Shown: positions 17,552 through 26,474 of the stretch, piece after piece | Numbering within the stretch: position 1 is the stretch's first letter | How the letters are laid out: every line of letters begins with the position of its first letter | Assembly: GCF_014216315.1 (NCBI RefSeq) | Contig: NZ_CP045702.1 | Location: 5,766,001-5,830,000, forward strand | Reading direction: 5' to 3' | Origin: Streptomyces finlayi | GTDB taxonomy: Bacteria; Actinomycetota; Actinomycetes; Streptomycetales; Streptomycetaceae | Length of the DNA: 64,000 bases | Program-made: the position numbers and the translations under genes | The notes under the pieces: model-generated | What the model was told of the DNA's origin: nothing | Database searches by the model: none | Seen by the model: the letters and a program-made list of their open reading frames with translations, nothing else

Positions 17552-18196
17552 TCAGCAGGCGTTCAGTACCGACTGGAGTGCGCTCTTCTCCGTCGAGTCG
17601 ACGCTCAGGCCGTAGTAGTGCTTCACGTGCACCCAGGCGCGGGCGTACGTGCAGCGGTAGGCGGTACGCGGCGGCAGCCACTCGCCCGGGTCCTGGTCGC
17701 TCTTGGACTGGTTGACGTTGTCCGTGACCGCGATCAGCTGCGGGCGTGTCAGGTCGTTGGCGAAGGACTGGCGGCGGGACGTGGTCCAGCTGTTCGCACC
17801 CGAGCGCCAGGCTTCGGCGAGCGGGATCATGTGGTCGATGTCCACGTCGGAGGCCGCGGTCCAGGTGGCTCCGTCGTACTGCGAGTACCAGCTGCCGCTG
17901 ACCGCCGCGCAGCCGGAGTCCTGCTGGACGTTGCTGCCGTCACGCTCGAGGACCACTTCGCGCGTGTTGCACGCGCCCGACTGGGTGATCCAGTGCGGGA
18001 ACATCTCGCGGCTGTAGCCGGTCGACGATCCCTCGGTCCTCACGGTGAGCTGGCTGAGGTACGTACGGGCGGTGGACGCGGTGACCGGGGTCGGCATGGC
18101 GGCCTGGGCGGCCGGTGCGCTGAGCAGACCCGTGGTGGCGGCGAGGGCGGCGGACGCGGCTATGACGGCAACGCGACGCGCGTAGACACCGGACAT
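17552..18196 (-). CDS. Secreted HNH-family nuclease (DUF1524-like)
   Basis: Start at ATG 18196, placing a signal peptide (VAVIAASAALAATTGLLSA, cleavage after AQA) at the N-terminus of a 214-residue protein. The core has VDIDHMIPLAEAWRSGA, a DHxxPL HNH/His-Me nuclease motif, and FANDLTRPQLIAVTDNVNQS then KSDQDPGEW. This pattern is typical of secreted Streptomyces nucleases that degrade DNA for nutrients. Paired cysteines (Cys-containing TQSGACNT, QQDSGCAA, YRCTY, LNAC) suggest disulfides. Confidence 0.87.
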   Translation of the reverse strand: MSGVYARRVAVIAASAALAATTGLLSAPAAQAAMPTPVTASTARTYLSQLTVRTEGSSTGYSREMFPHWITQSGACNTREVVLERDGSNVQQDSGCAAVSGSWYSQYDGATWTAASDVDIDHMIPLAEAWRSGANSWTTSRRQSFANDLTRPQLIAVTDNVNQSKSDQDPGEWLPPRTAYRCTYARAWVHVKHYYGLSVDSTEKSALQSVLNAC

Positions 18197-18257
18197 GCGA
18201 ACTCCCTTGATGTGGGGGGCTTTTGGCGGGCTGTCTGTGGGGCCCGGCCATCGTGGC

Positions 18258-18289
18258 GGCGCCAGGTTTCCGGGGGGTGGGCGCCAGGT
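18258..18289. repeat. Direct repeat GGCGCCAGGT x2 upstream of the nuclease gene
   Basis: Two identical 10-mers at 18258-18267 and 18280-18289, 22 bp apart (about two helical turns), lie 60-95 bp before the HNH nuclease ATG. They could be activator or repressor sites for the secreted nuclease. Confidence 0.5.
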
Positions 18290-18362
18290 AACAGGGTGAC
18301 GACATGCGCACGTCACATCAAGAGGTCGGACGGAACTGCTGACGGCAGGTCTGAAGTACCGG

Positions 18363-19175
18363 GTGGTACGGGTGTTGTGCGCGGTTTTCGCGGAGTGTGC
18401 GGTCTTGTGGTGGCCGCGTGCTGCTTCCGGTGAATGTGACGCCCGGGGTCGTCTCGCCGTACTCCTGGCGTTCGCGGTCGCAGTCGGCTCGTGGGCCTCG
18501 CTCGGCCGCTCCCGGGAGATCCTCGTCGCCGGACTGCGGGCGACGGCCCGACTGGCCTTCGTCTCCGCGCTCATCGGCTGGGTGGTCCACTCCCTGGCGC
18601 CCCTGCTCGGCTTCGTGGCGCTGATGTTCGCCGTCGCGGTGTGGACCGCGGGCCGCCGGATCACCGGCAATCGCATCTGGCGGTGGGCCGCCCTGCCGAT
18701 CGGCCTGGTGGGCGTCCCCGTCGTCGTCGCGCTGCTGCTGACCGGCCTCGTCCCGCTCAGGGGTATCGCGCTGATCCCGGTCACCGGCATTCTCACCGGG
18801 GGTGCGCTCACCGCGACCGTGCTCGGTGGCCGGCGTGCGCTGGAGGAGCTCGCCGTGCGGCACGGGGAGGTAGAGGCGGGGATGGCGCTGGGGCCGCTCG
18901 ACCGGGACGCCCGGCTGGAGATCGCCCGTCCGGTCGCCGCGGACGCGCTGCCGCCCGGGCTGGATCAGACCCGGACGGTGGGGCTCGTCACGCGGCCCGG
19001 GGCCTTCGTGGGCATGCTGCTGGGCGGCGCGTCACCGGTGGAGGCGGGCGCCGAGCAGTTGTTCGCCCTGGTGGCCCTGGTGGCCCTGGTGGCCCTGATG
19101 GCGGTGCAGACCGTGGCCGTCGCGGTGGTACTCGAACTCGTGGCACGTGGGCTGCTCTTCCGCGACCCCGTCTGA
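18363..19175 (+). CDS. FetB/UPF0014-like ABC permease, N-terminus possibly frameshifted
   Basis: The body is a UPF0014 permease: REILVAGLRATARLAFVSAL, VWTAGRRITGNRIWRW, IPVTGILTGGALTATVLGGR and PGAFVGMLLGGASPVEAGAEQ, with about seven membrane helices. E. coli FetB with ATPase FetA exports iron. The N-terminus is suspicious: in this frame the first 30 residues look unlike the family. A normal start (LLPVNVTPGVV) appears in another frame at about 18420-18460 and then breaks off where this frame becomes hydrophobic. A single-base indel near 18455 would join them. No ATPase partner lies nearby. Confidence 0.7.
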   Translation: MVRVLCAVFAECAVLWWPRAASGECDARGRLAVLLAFAVAVGSWASLGRSREILVAGLRATARLAFVSALIGWVVHSLAPLLGFVALMFAVAVWTAGRRITGNRIWRWAALPIGLVGVPVVVALLLTGLVPLRGIALIPVTGILTGGALTATVLGGRRALEELAVRHGEVEAGMALGPLDRDARLEIARPVAADALPPGLDQTRTVGLVTRPGAFVGMLLGGASPVEAGAEQLFALVALVALVALMAVQTVAVAVVLELVARGLLFRDPV

Positions 19176-19200
19176 CGGGGGAGGAGGAGGGGCGATGGTC

Positions 19201-19860
19201 TCAGGCCGAGATGTGCAGACGGATCGAGCCGTCGGCTGCCACCTCCACGCGGATCCGCGTCAGGTCCTCGACATGGGCGTCCGGCGAGAGCGCCGCAGCG
19301 CGCGGGCCCACGCCCACGACTCGCATACCCGCTGCCCGGCCCGCCGCGATGCCCGCCTCGGAGTCCTCGAAGACGATGCAGTCCGCCGCGTCGAAGCCCA
19401 GCTGGGCCGCGCCCTTGAGGAAGCCCTCCGGGTCCGGCTTGCTGGCGCCGACCTGCTCGGCGGTGACGCGGATTCCCGGCATCGGGAGCGCCGCGGCCGT
19501 CATCCGTGCCTGGGCGAGCGCCTCGTCGGCCGAAGTCACCAGGGCGTGCGGAAGGCCGGCGATCGAGGTCATGAAGGCCGGGGCGCCGCCGATCGGCACC
19601 ACGCCGTCGACGTCGGCGGTCTCCTCGGCGAGCAGCTCGCGGTTCTCGGCGTAGTTCTGCTCCATGGGGCGTTCGGGGAGCAGGACGGCCATCGTGGCGT
19701 ACCCCTGCCGCCCGTGGACGACCTTGAGGACGGCCACCGGGTCCAGGCCCTGCCGCAGCGCCCAGCGGCTCCAGCAGCGCTCGACCACGGCATCGGAGTT
19801 CACGAGGGTGCCGTCCATGTCCAGAAGGAGGGCTCGGGATATGAGAACGGTGGCCGACAT
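19201..19860 (-). CDS. HAD-IA phosphatase (sugar-phosphate / glycerol-3-phosphatase type)
   Basis: 219 residues. HAD motif I is LLLDMDGTLVNSD (Asp near residue 14), motif II is in PHALVTSADEALA, motif III is GASKPDPEGFLKGA, and motif IV is CIVFEDSEAGIAAG. The small cap helix domain lies at 20-90. The motif pattern is that of subclass IA phosphatases acting on phosphorylated sugars or polyols. It is monocistronic and sits downstream, on the same strand, of the peptidoglycan-binding protein. Confidence 0.9.
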   Translation of the reverse strand: MSATVLISRALLLDMDGTLVNSDAVVERCWSRWALRQGLDPVAVLKVVHGRQGYATMAVLLPERPMEQNYAENRELLAEETADVDGVVPIGGAPAFMTSIAGLPHALVTSADEALAQARMTAAALPMPGIRVTAEQVGASKPDPEGFLKGAAQLGFDAADCIVFEDSEAGIAAGRAAGMRVVGVGPRAAALSPDAHVEDLTRIRVEVAADGSIRLHISA

Positions 19861-20034
19861 CGGCAGGCTCCAGAGAACAAGACGCGCGTAAAGAGAAACA
19901 AGCAGCCCCGCCCGCCGGTCAGGGTGAACGGGCGGAGGCTACTTTGTTCCCCCACGATACAAAAAGCGGCGGCAGAACGCGAATCCGTCCGGCCCGTGAA
20001 GGCGAGTCCCGGCGGTGCGCTCCGCGCGGCGCCG

Positions 20035-21084
20035 TCAGTCGCGGCCCCGGCCGGTCGTCTCCGCCTCCAGGGCCCGCCGGGTGTTCGGCCCGTACACGCC
20101 CTGCGGATCGCCCTGGACGGCCCTGTACGACTGGAAGACCGCGACGGCGTCCCTGACCTTGCCGGAGTACATGCCGTCGGCCGGTCCGTGGTAGAGCCAG
20201 ACCTCCTTCAGGCGCCGCTGGAGCTCGGAGACCTCCGCCCCGCTGTCGCCCGGCTGCAGCGTGGAACCGTTGAGTGCCGGCGGGGCCGCCGTCGAGGGGG
20301 CGGGCGCCGGCGCGCTCGCCGACGAGGGCGACGGGGTCACTGTGGCGGACGCGGTGGGCGAGGCGGAACGGGAGGCCGTCGCGCTCTTCGAGGGTGACGC
20401 GGTAGCGGTGGCGGACGCGGAGGCCGACGCGGACGGTGAGGCCGAGACCGACGCGGAAGGCGACGCGGACGGCGATTCCGACACGGCAGCCGCCGGCTCG
20501 CCGGGGGAGTCCTCGGTGCTCGTCGTCGCCGAGGGCAGTGCCTCCGTACGGCCGTCGTCCCCGGTGAACAGGCCCCCGGCGAACGCGGCCGTACCGACGA
20601 CCGCGGCCACGGCCGCCCCCACGGCGATGACCGCGAACGGTCGGCGGCGGCGCGGCTGTACGGGGTCGTCGTCCGGCCCGTACCCGGCGGCGGTCCGCCG
20701 TCCGGTCGCGTCCGGTGCCTCGGTCTCCGGCAGCGGGCTCGCCGCGTGAATGTCCAGGAACAGGGGCATCGTCACGGCGGCGGCACCCGGCGCGCCGTCG
20801 TCCGGACCGGGGTCGGGGACGGCACGGTCCTCTCCCAGCGTCACGTACGGACGGATGCGGAGCGGGTCGAAATCCTCCGCCGCGGCGATCTCCGCGGCCG
20901 TCTCCGCCAAGCGGGCGGCACGCTGCTGATCGGCGGTCGTCTGCGCCGTACGGTCTCCGCAGGCGCAGCCGGGTCTCATGCCCGCGCCGGACCCGCCACC
21001 GGGCGCCGTGCTGCCCCCCGCGCCGCGCCCCGACTGCTCCGGGTCTCTCTCCATACCGCATGCCGGGCACACATGTCCGGTCAT
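20035..21084 (-). CDS. Membrane protein with C-terminal peptidoglycan-binding domain
   Basis: 349 residues. An N-terminal Cys pair (VCPACGMERD, plus CACGD about residue 40) suggests a small zinc-binding cytoplasmic head. One transmembrane helix follows RRRR (FAVIAVGAAVAAVVGTAAFA, about 150-170), then 90 residues of low-complexity Ser/Ala/Pro (SASPSASVSAS...). A PG_binding_1 domain ends the protein (LQPGDSGAEVSELQRRLKEV then YHGPADGMYSGKVRDAVAVF). The likely job is to link the membrane to the cell wall. Start at ATG 21084. Confidence 0.85.
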   Translation of the reverse strand: MTGHVCPACGMERDPEQSGRGAGGSTAPGGGSGAGMRPGCACGDRTAQTTADQQRAARLAETAAEIAAAEDFDPLRIRPYVTLGEDRAVPDPGPDDGAPGAAAVTMPLFLDIHAASPLPETEAPDATGRRTAAGYGPDDDPVQPRRRRPFAVIAVGAAVAAVVGTAAFAGGLFTGDDGRTEALPSATTSTEDSPGEPAAAVSESPSASPSASVSASPSASASASATATASPSKSATASRSASPTASATVTPSPSSASAPAPAPSTAAPPALNGSTLQPGDSGAEVSELQRRLKEVWLYHGPADGMYSGKVRDAVAVFQSYRAVQGDPQGVYGPNTRRALEAETTGRGRD

Positions 21085-21221
21085 TGTGGGTCCCCTCCCC
21101 TTTGAACTGCCTGCGATTATGCAGGCAGCCACGGCGTAGCCCAACGGCGTCCGGCCACTCGGCGGGCCATAACGGGGCACAAAGGCCAGGATGTGGGTGT
21201 AGCGGACCCGAGGAGATGCCC

Positions 21222-23261
21222 ATGGCCCAGCAGCTGAGCCCACCCCTGGCCCCCGGCGAGGGGCGGTCCCGACGGACCGTTCTCGTCGCGATCGGCGCAC
21301 TGCTCCTCGGCATGCTGCTCGCCGCACTCGATCAGACCATCGTCGCCACCGCACTCCCGACGATCGTCAGCGAGCTCGGCGGCATGGACCATCTGTCCTG
21401 GGTGGTCACCGCCTACATGCTGGCGGCCACCGCGGCGACCCCGCTCTGGGGCAAGCTCGGCGACCAGTACGGCCGCAAGAAGCTGTTCCAGGCGGCCGTC
21501 ATCATCTTCCTGATCGGCTCGGCCCTCTGCGGAATCGCCCAGAACATGCCCCAGCTGATCGGCTTCCGCGCCCTCCAGGGGCTCGGCGGTGGCGGGCTGA
21601 TGGTCCTGTCGATGGCGATCGTCGGAGACATCGTCTCCCCGCGCGAACGCGGCAAGTACCAGGGCCTGTTCGGTGCGGTCTTCGGCGTGACCAGCGTCCT
21701 GGGACCGCTTCTCGGAGGCTTCTTCACCGAACACCTCAGCTGGCGCTGGGTCTTCTACATCAACCTGCCGATCGGAGTCGTGGCGCTCCTGGTCATCGCC
21801 GCCGTCCTGCACATCCCGGTACGCAGGACCAGGCACACGATCGACTACCTCGGCACCTTCCTCATCGCCTCCGTCGCCACCTGCCTCGTGCTCGTCGCCT
21901 CCCTGGGCGGCACCACCTGGGCCTGGGGTTCGGTGAAGATCATCGGTCTGGCCGTACTCGCCGTGGTCCTGCTGATCGCGTTCATCGCCGTGGAGCGGCG
22001 TGCCGTCGAACCGGTCCTGCCACTGAAGCTCTTCCACATCCGCACGTTCACCCTCGTCGCGGTCATCAGCTTCATCGTCGGTTTCGCGATGTTCGGCGCC
22101 ATGACGTACCTGCCGACGTTCCTTCAGGTAGTGCATGGCATCTCCCCGACCATGTCCGGTGTGCACATGCTGCCGATGGTCTCCGGCATGCTCATCACCT
22201 CGACCGGCTCCGGCCAGGTGGTCAGCCGCACCGGCCGCTGGAAGGTCTTCCCCGTCGTGGGCACGGCCCTGACCGCGGCCGGTCTCCTGCTGCTCCACCG
22301 GCTGGACGAGACCAGTTCCACCTGGGAGATGAGCGTCGGCTTCTTCGTCTTCGGCGCGGGGCTCGGGCTCGTGATGCAGGTCCTCGTGCTGGTCGTGCAG
22401 AACGCCGTCGGTTACGAGGACCTGGGCGTCGCCACGTCGGGCGCCACGTTCTTCCGGTCGATCGGCGCCTCGTTCGGCGTGGCCATCTTCGGCACCGTCT
22501 TCACCAACCGGCTCACCGGCAAACTCGACGCGGCGCTGTCCGGCCGCTCGCTTCCTCCCGGAGTCGACGCCGAACGGCTGGCCGCCGACCCGCGCGCCAT
22601 CGGCGCACTTCCGGCCGAGTTGCGCCCGTCGATCCTCGGCGCGTACTCGACGTCGATCACCGACGTCTTCCTGTACGCGGTCCCCGTCGTGCTGATCGCC
22701 TTCGTCTTCGCCCTGTTCCTGAGGGAGGACAAGCTGCGCGGCTCGGTGACCGCCCCCGACACCAGCCAGACCCTCGCCTCGAACCCGGTCGAGCGGTCCT
22801 CGTACGACGAGTGCGCCCGCGCCCTTTCCGTGCTCGCCAGCCGGGAGGGCCGGCGCGACATCTATGTGAAGATCACCGCCAGGGCGGGGTACGACCTGCT
22901 GCCCGCGGCCAGTTGGCTGCTGCTGCGCATCAAACGGCACGGGACCATCGAACCCGCCAGGCTCGCCGACGTCGCCCCCGTATCGCTGCGGGTCATCAAC
23001 GAGGCGGCCCGCCAGGTCGAGGAGCGGGGTCTGGCCTGCCGCGAGGGCGTCCAGATGATCCTGACCGACAAGGGCGCCGAGGCCGTGGTCCGCCTCTCGC
23101 AGGCCCGTGAGGACTCGCTCGCGGAACTGCTCGGTGACTGGTGGGGGCCGGAACGGCCGACCGACCTGGTCCATCTGGTCGCGGAGCTGACCGCGGAGGT
23201 GAGCGGGTCGAGCGAGGACCGGCCCCGCATGCCGGAGCCGCGCCGCGACCACCAGGCGTGA
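21222..23261 (+). CDS. DHA2 MFS multidrug transporter with C-terminal winged-helix domain
   Basis: Start at ATG 21222 (GAGGAG, six-base spacer); ATG 21216 is inside the ribosome site. 679 residues: 14 membrane helices over residues 20-510 with DHA2 motifs (LDQTIVATALPTI, GKLGDQYGRKK, GPLLGGFFTEHLSWRW). After the last helix a MarR-like winged-helix domain of about 150 residues follows (WLLLRIKRHGTIEPARLADV, VINEAARQVEERGL, LTDKGAEAVVRL). The fused helix-turn-helix may sense substrates or tune the gene itself. Such fusions are known in Streptomyces. Confidence 0.88.
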   Translation: MAQQLSPPLAPGEGRSRRTVLVAIGALLLGMLLAALDQTIVATALPTIVSELGGMDHLSWVVTAYMLAATAATPLWGKLGDQYGRKKLFQAAVIIFLIGSALCGIAQNMPQLIGFRALQGLGGGGLMVLSMAIVGDIVSPRERGKYQGLFGAVFGVTSVLGPLLGGFFTEHLSWRWVFYINLPIGVVALLVIAAVLHIPVRRTRHTIDYLGTFLIASVATCLVLVASLGGTTWAWGSVKIIGLAVLAVVLLIAFIAVERRAVEPVLPLKLFHIRTFTLVAVISFIVGFAMFGAMTYLPTFLQVVHGISPTMSGVHMLPMVSGMLITSTGSGQVVSRTGRWKVFPVVGTALTAAGLLLLHRLDETSSTWEMSVGFFVFGAGLGLVMQVLVLVVQNAVGYEDLGVATSGATFFRSIGASFGVAIFGTVFTNRLTGKLDAALSGRSLPPGVDAERLAADPRAIGALPAELRPSILGAYSTSITDVFLYAVPVVLIAFVFALFLREDKLRGSVTAPDTSQTLASNPVERSSYDECARALSVLASREGRRDIYVKITARAGYDLLPAASWLLLRIKRHGTIEPARLADVAPVSLRVINEAARQVEERGLACREGVQMILTDKGAEAVVRLSQAREDSLAELLGDWWGPERPTDLVHLVAELTAEVSGSSEDRPRMPEPRRDHQA

Positions 23262-23353
23262 ACGAGGGGCCGGGGCCCGGCCATCAGGAGTGAAGTAGGG
23301 GCTGGGGCCCGGCCACGAGCCGCCAAAGCGCCGGGGCCGTCACCGCACAGACC

Positions 23354-23848
23354 TCACAGTTCCTTCGCGAACCAGTGTTCCGCGTACTGATCGCGGTGAT
23401 GAAACGCCGGGACCTCCCGGTAGCCGTGCTTGGCGTACAGCCCGCGCGCCTCGACCAGGTCGTGACGGGTGTCCAGCCTGATCACCCGCACCCCGGAACC
23501 CCGCGCCGCGCTCTCGATGGCGGCGAGCAGCAGCCCGCCCCCGCCCGTGGACCGGAAGCCGGGGCGTACGAACACCCGGGTCAGTTCCGCGATGTGTGGC
23601 TCGGTGTCGTTCAGCAGCAGCCCGGCGCAGCTCGCCGGCTTGCCACCGAAGCGGCCCACGACGAACTCCCCGGTCGGCGGGGCCAGCCGCTCCGCGCCGT
23701 CGTCGGTGAGCGCCTCCTCGATCTCCTGGTCGGTCGCGGGCCGCCCCCAGTAGCGGCCGGCGACCTCGTCGTAGTAGTCCCACCGGAGCTGAACGGCATC
23801 GGGGGAGCCGAAATGCTCGGGGGCCACGGTCCATGTCATGTGGTGCAT
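23354..23848 (-). CDS. GNAT-family N-acetyltransferase
   Basis: 164 residues starting MHHMTWTVAPEHFG at ATG 23848, which has GGAAG upstream. The acetyl-CoA loop is in VFVRPGFRSTGGGGLLLAAI (R/Q-x-x-G-x-G variant), preceded by strand PHIAELTRV and followed by VRVIRLDTRHDLVEARGLYA and KHGYREVPAF. The substrate is unknown; small amines are typical. Divergent from a serpin relic. Confidence 0.87.
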   Translation of the reverse strand: MHHMTWTVAPEHFGSPDAVQLRWDYYDEVAGRYWGRPATDQEIEEALTDDGAERLAPPTGEFVVGRFGGKPASCAGLLLNDTEPHIAELTRVFVRPGFRSTGGGGLLLAAIESAARGSGVRVIRLDTRHDLVEARGLYAKHGYREVPAFHHRDQYAEHWFAKEL

Positions 23849-23914
23849 TCTGACTTCCGCATGATCGGATCGCGAAGCGTTTACGGGTGGGGGAGAGCTG
23901 TGGGGGCGGGGCAG

Positions 23915-24196
23915 ATGGAACGGACCGGGTCGATCCAGCGTCTGGGCCAGCAGTGGATACGGGAGCTGGCAGACGCGGACAGGAGCGGCGACGGTTTCGC
24001 GTGCTCGCCCGCCGAGAAGGGCGTGGAGGCCGCCGCGGTGACGGTCGTGCCGACGCGGGCCGGCTCCGCGCCCGGCCCCCGGCAGTTGCGGCACCTCGCC
24101 TTCGACCGCCCCTTCGGGATCGTCGTCCTGGACGGGGTCGCGGACATCCCGCTGTTCACCGGCTGGCAGGCGGCTCCGCCCGTCCACGAGGGCTGA
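23915..24196 (+). pseudogene. Serpin-family gene with large internal deletion
   Basis: A 93-codon frame joins a serpin N-terminus (SIQRLGQQWIRELADADRSG, then FACSPA) directly to a serpin C-terminus. The latter has a hinge/reactive-loop-like EKGVEAAAVTVVPTRAGSAP and the closing FDRPFGIVVLDGVADIPLFT then GWQAAPP. Intact bacterial serpins are about 400 residues, so some 300 residues, including the beta-sheet core, are missing. It is in frame but cannot be an inhibitor. Confidence 0.7.
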
Positions 24197-24340
24197 CGGC
24201 CCGCTCCCGCCCGGGGGGTGGCGCGGGCCGAAGGTGTCCGGGAGGTTGATTGTGTCCAGCTCATGAGGCAATGAGAGGCTTCATCCGCACAGCCCCGCGT
24301 CGAGGGGACCGTGCACGGAACGGTGGGAGGGTCGGCGCGG

Positions 24341-26446
24341 GTGGCAAATGCGGAGCAGGGCGTGCGCGGGAACACGGCGGGGCCGGAGGCGGGGGCCGGG
24401 GCGACCCGGGTGGTGCTCTGGCTGATCGTGGCGGCACTCGCCGTACGACAGATGGTGGCGCTGCTGCGGCAGCCGCCCGGGGAACGTCTGACCGACCTGG
24501 AGACCTGGACAGGCCCCGACGGGGTCCTCCAGGTGGCGGGTTCCCTGTACGACACCGGGCGCTTCACCGGAACACCCTTCGCGGGGCTCGTCCTGAAACC
24601 CCTGGCGGCCTCGGCCGAACAGGCCCTCGGCGTCCTGTGGACCTTCGGTTCGCTGCTGCTCGTCGCCGCACTCGGCATCGTCGCCGCGCGTGCCCTGCCC
24701 GCCCCGGTGAGCCGCCGCACGATGTTCCTCGCGGCCCCCGTGGCGATCACCCTGCTCATGCTCTCGCTGCCCGTCCGCAACACGCTGCATCTCGGCCAGA
24801 CGAGCATCCTGCCCGTTCTGCTGGTGCTCCTCGGCTGGTTTGTGGCCCGGGGCGAACGCACCTCGGGCGTGCTGATCGGCATCGCCGCCGCGCTCCAGCC
24901 CGCCGTACTCCTTTTTGCCGCGCTCCTCTGGCTCACCGGCCGGCGCAGGGCCGCGGCGGGTGCCGGTGCCGCCTTCGCCGGCTGTACCGCCCTGGCCTGG
25001 GCCGTGATGCCGCACGACTCCTGGACGTACTGGCTGCACCACGCGGCGGGCGCCGGCCTCGGTGACCGGCCGGACAGTCTGTCGAACCAGTCCCTGCACG
25101 GAGCGCTGCTGCGGCTCGGCCTCGAAGGGCCCGCGGAGATCGTGGTCTTCCTCGCGGTGGCCGCCGCCGTCTGCTTCCTCGGACTGCGGCGCGCCGTGCG
25201 ATACGCGCAGGACGGGCAGCTCCTCCTCGCCGTCGCGGTGACCGGCTGCGTCGTCGTCGCCGTCTCTCCGACGGCCTGGCAGCACCAGCTGCTCTGGGTC
25301 CTCCTGGCGGCGGTCGGCCGCGTCGGCAAGCGGGCCTCGGACCGGCTCGTCTGGCCGGCCGTCGTGGTGCTGGTGCTGACCCTGCCCGGCAAGATGCTGC
25401 TGCCGAACATCGGGGCCGTCATCCCCGTACGGGACAACGTGCTGCTGATCGCGGCCCTCGGTGCGGCGTGCGTCGCGCCGTTTCTGCCGCGCTCCTCGCC
25501 GTACTGGCAGCAGCCCGTTCCCACGGACTACGCCAAGCCCGTCGCGGCACGATGGAGACGGGTGCCGCTCCTGCCGTTCTGGCGCAGAGTGCTCACCCGC
25601 CCCAATCTGCTGCTGGAACTCCTGCTCATCCGCGTCGTCTACTCCGCGTACGCGAAGGTCCGGCTGCTGGCGACAGCCGGGCGTCCCACCGCCGAGGAAC
25701 ACGGCCGGCAGATCCACTCCGTCGAGCAGTGGCTGCACATCGACATCGAACACTGGGCCAACCACGCGGTCGTCGAGATCAACTGGCTGCGCGAGTTCTT
25801 CGACTACTACTACTCGACCTTCCACTTCATCGTGCCGCTGGCGATCCTCGGCGTGCTGTACGTGCGACGGCCGGCCGACTACCGGTGGGTCCGCAGCTCC
25901 ATCGGTTTCGCCACGCTCCTCGCGCTCGTCGGCTTCTGGCTCTACCCGCTGGCCCCGCCGCGTCTGATGCCGGGCCTCGGATTCATCGACACCGTGCATG
26001 GCGTGCAGGACTTCGCGAAGCCGGACTACGGGACGCTGACGTCGATGACCAACCAGTACGCGGCGATGCCGTCGCTGCACTTCGGCTGGTCGCTGTGGTG
26101 CGGTGTGGTCATCGTGATGCTCGCCCCGAAGCCGTGGATGAAGGCACTGGGCCTGCTGCACCCGCTGTTCACGGTCTGCGCGATCGTCGCCACCGGCAAC
26201 CACTGGATCCTCGACGCGGTGGGCGGGGCGGTGGTGGTCGGCCTGGGGTTCGGCCTGACGTACCTGCTGTCGGGACCGCGGGCGCTCCGGCCGAAGAATC
26301 CGGAGCCGGAGCCTTCCTCGGAGCAGCCGGAGCAGCCGGAGCAGTCGGAGCCTTCCTCGGAGCAGCCCGCGTCCTCCGCGTCCCCCGCGCCGTCGGAGCA
26401 GTCCGGGCCGTCCGGTCCCGGTCGCGCCGCCGAGAAGGTCGGCTGA
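24341..26446 (+). CDS. Bifunctional GT87-like glycosyltransferase / PAP2 phosphatase membrane protein
   Basis: Start at GTG 24341 (GGGAGG ten bases upstream; GTG 24311 is the alternative); 701 residues. The first half is a GT-C fold with about ten helices resembling GT87 polyprenyl-phosphate mannosyltransferases (LGQTSILPVLLVLLGWFVAR, PTAWQHQLLWVLL). The second half is a PAP2/Aur1-type domain. Its phosphatase motif residues are PPRLMPGLGF, AAMPSLHFGWSLW and VATGNHWILDAVGGAVV (catalytic His in SLHFGWS and GNHWILD). It may transfer a sugar and dephosphorylate a polyprenyl or lipid phosphate. A Glu/Pro/Ser tail follows. Confidence 0.83.
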   Translation: MANAEQGVRGNTAGPEAGAGATRVVLWLIVAALAVRQMVALLRQPPGERLTDLETWTGPDGVLQVAGSLYDTGRFTGTPFAGLVLKPLAASAEQALGVLWTFGSLLLVAALGIVAARALPAPVSRRTMFLAAPVAITLLMLSLPVRNTLHLGQTSILPVLLVLLGWFVARGERTSGVLIGIAAALQPAVLLFAALLWLTGRRRAAAGAGAAFAGCTALAWAVMPHDSWTYWLHHAAGAGLGDRPDSLSNQSLHGALLRLGLEGPAEIVVFLAVAAAVCFLGLRRAVRYAQDGQLLLAVAVTGCVVVAVSPTAWQHQLLWVLLAAVGRVGKRASDRLVWPAVVVLVLTLPGKMLLPNIGAVIPVRDNVLLIAALGAACVAPFLPRSSPYWQQPVPTDYAKPVAARWRRVPLLPFWRRVLTRPNLLLELLLIRVVYSAYAKVRLLATAGRPTAEEHGRQIHSVEQWLHIDIEHWANHAVVEINWLREFFDYYYSTFHFIVPLAILGVLYVRRPADYRWVRSSIGFATLLALVGFWLYPLAPPRLMPGLGFIDTVHGVQDFAKPDYGTLTSMTNQYAAMPSLHFGWSLWCGVVIVMLAPKPWMKALGLLHPLFTVCAIVATGNHWILDAVGGAVVVGLGFGLTYLLSGPRALRPKNPEPEPSSEQPEQPEQSEPSSEQPASSASPAPSEQSGPSGPGRAAEKVG

Positions 26447-26474
26447 AAGCCGTAGCTGTCCGAGTGGCCGAAGA

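Noticed and set aside
21117..23252. Minus-strand 711-codon frame over the MFS transporter
   Set aside because: Composition (Glu/Asp/Gly/Arg-rich, no hydrophobic core) is the antisense artefact of a membrane protein gene.
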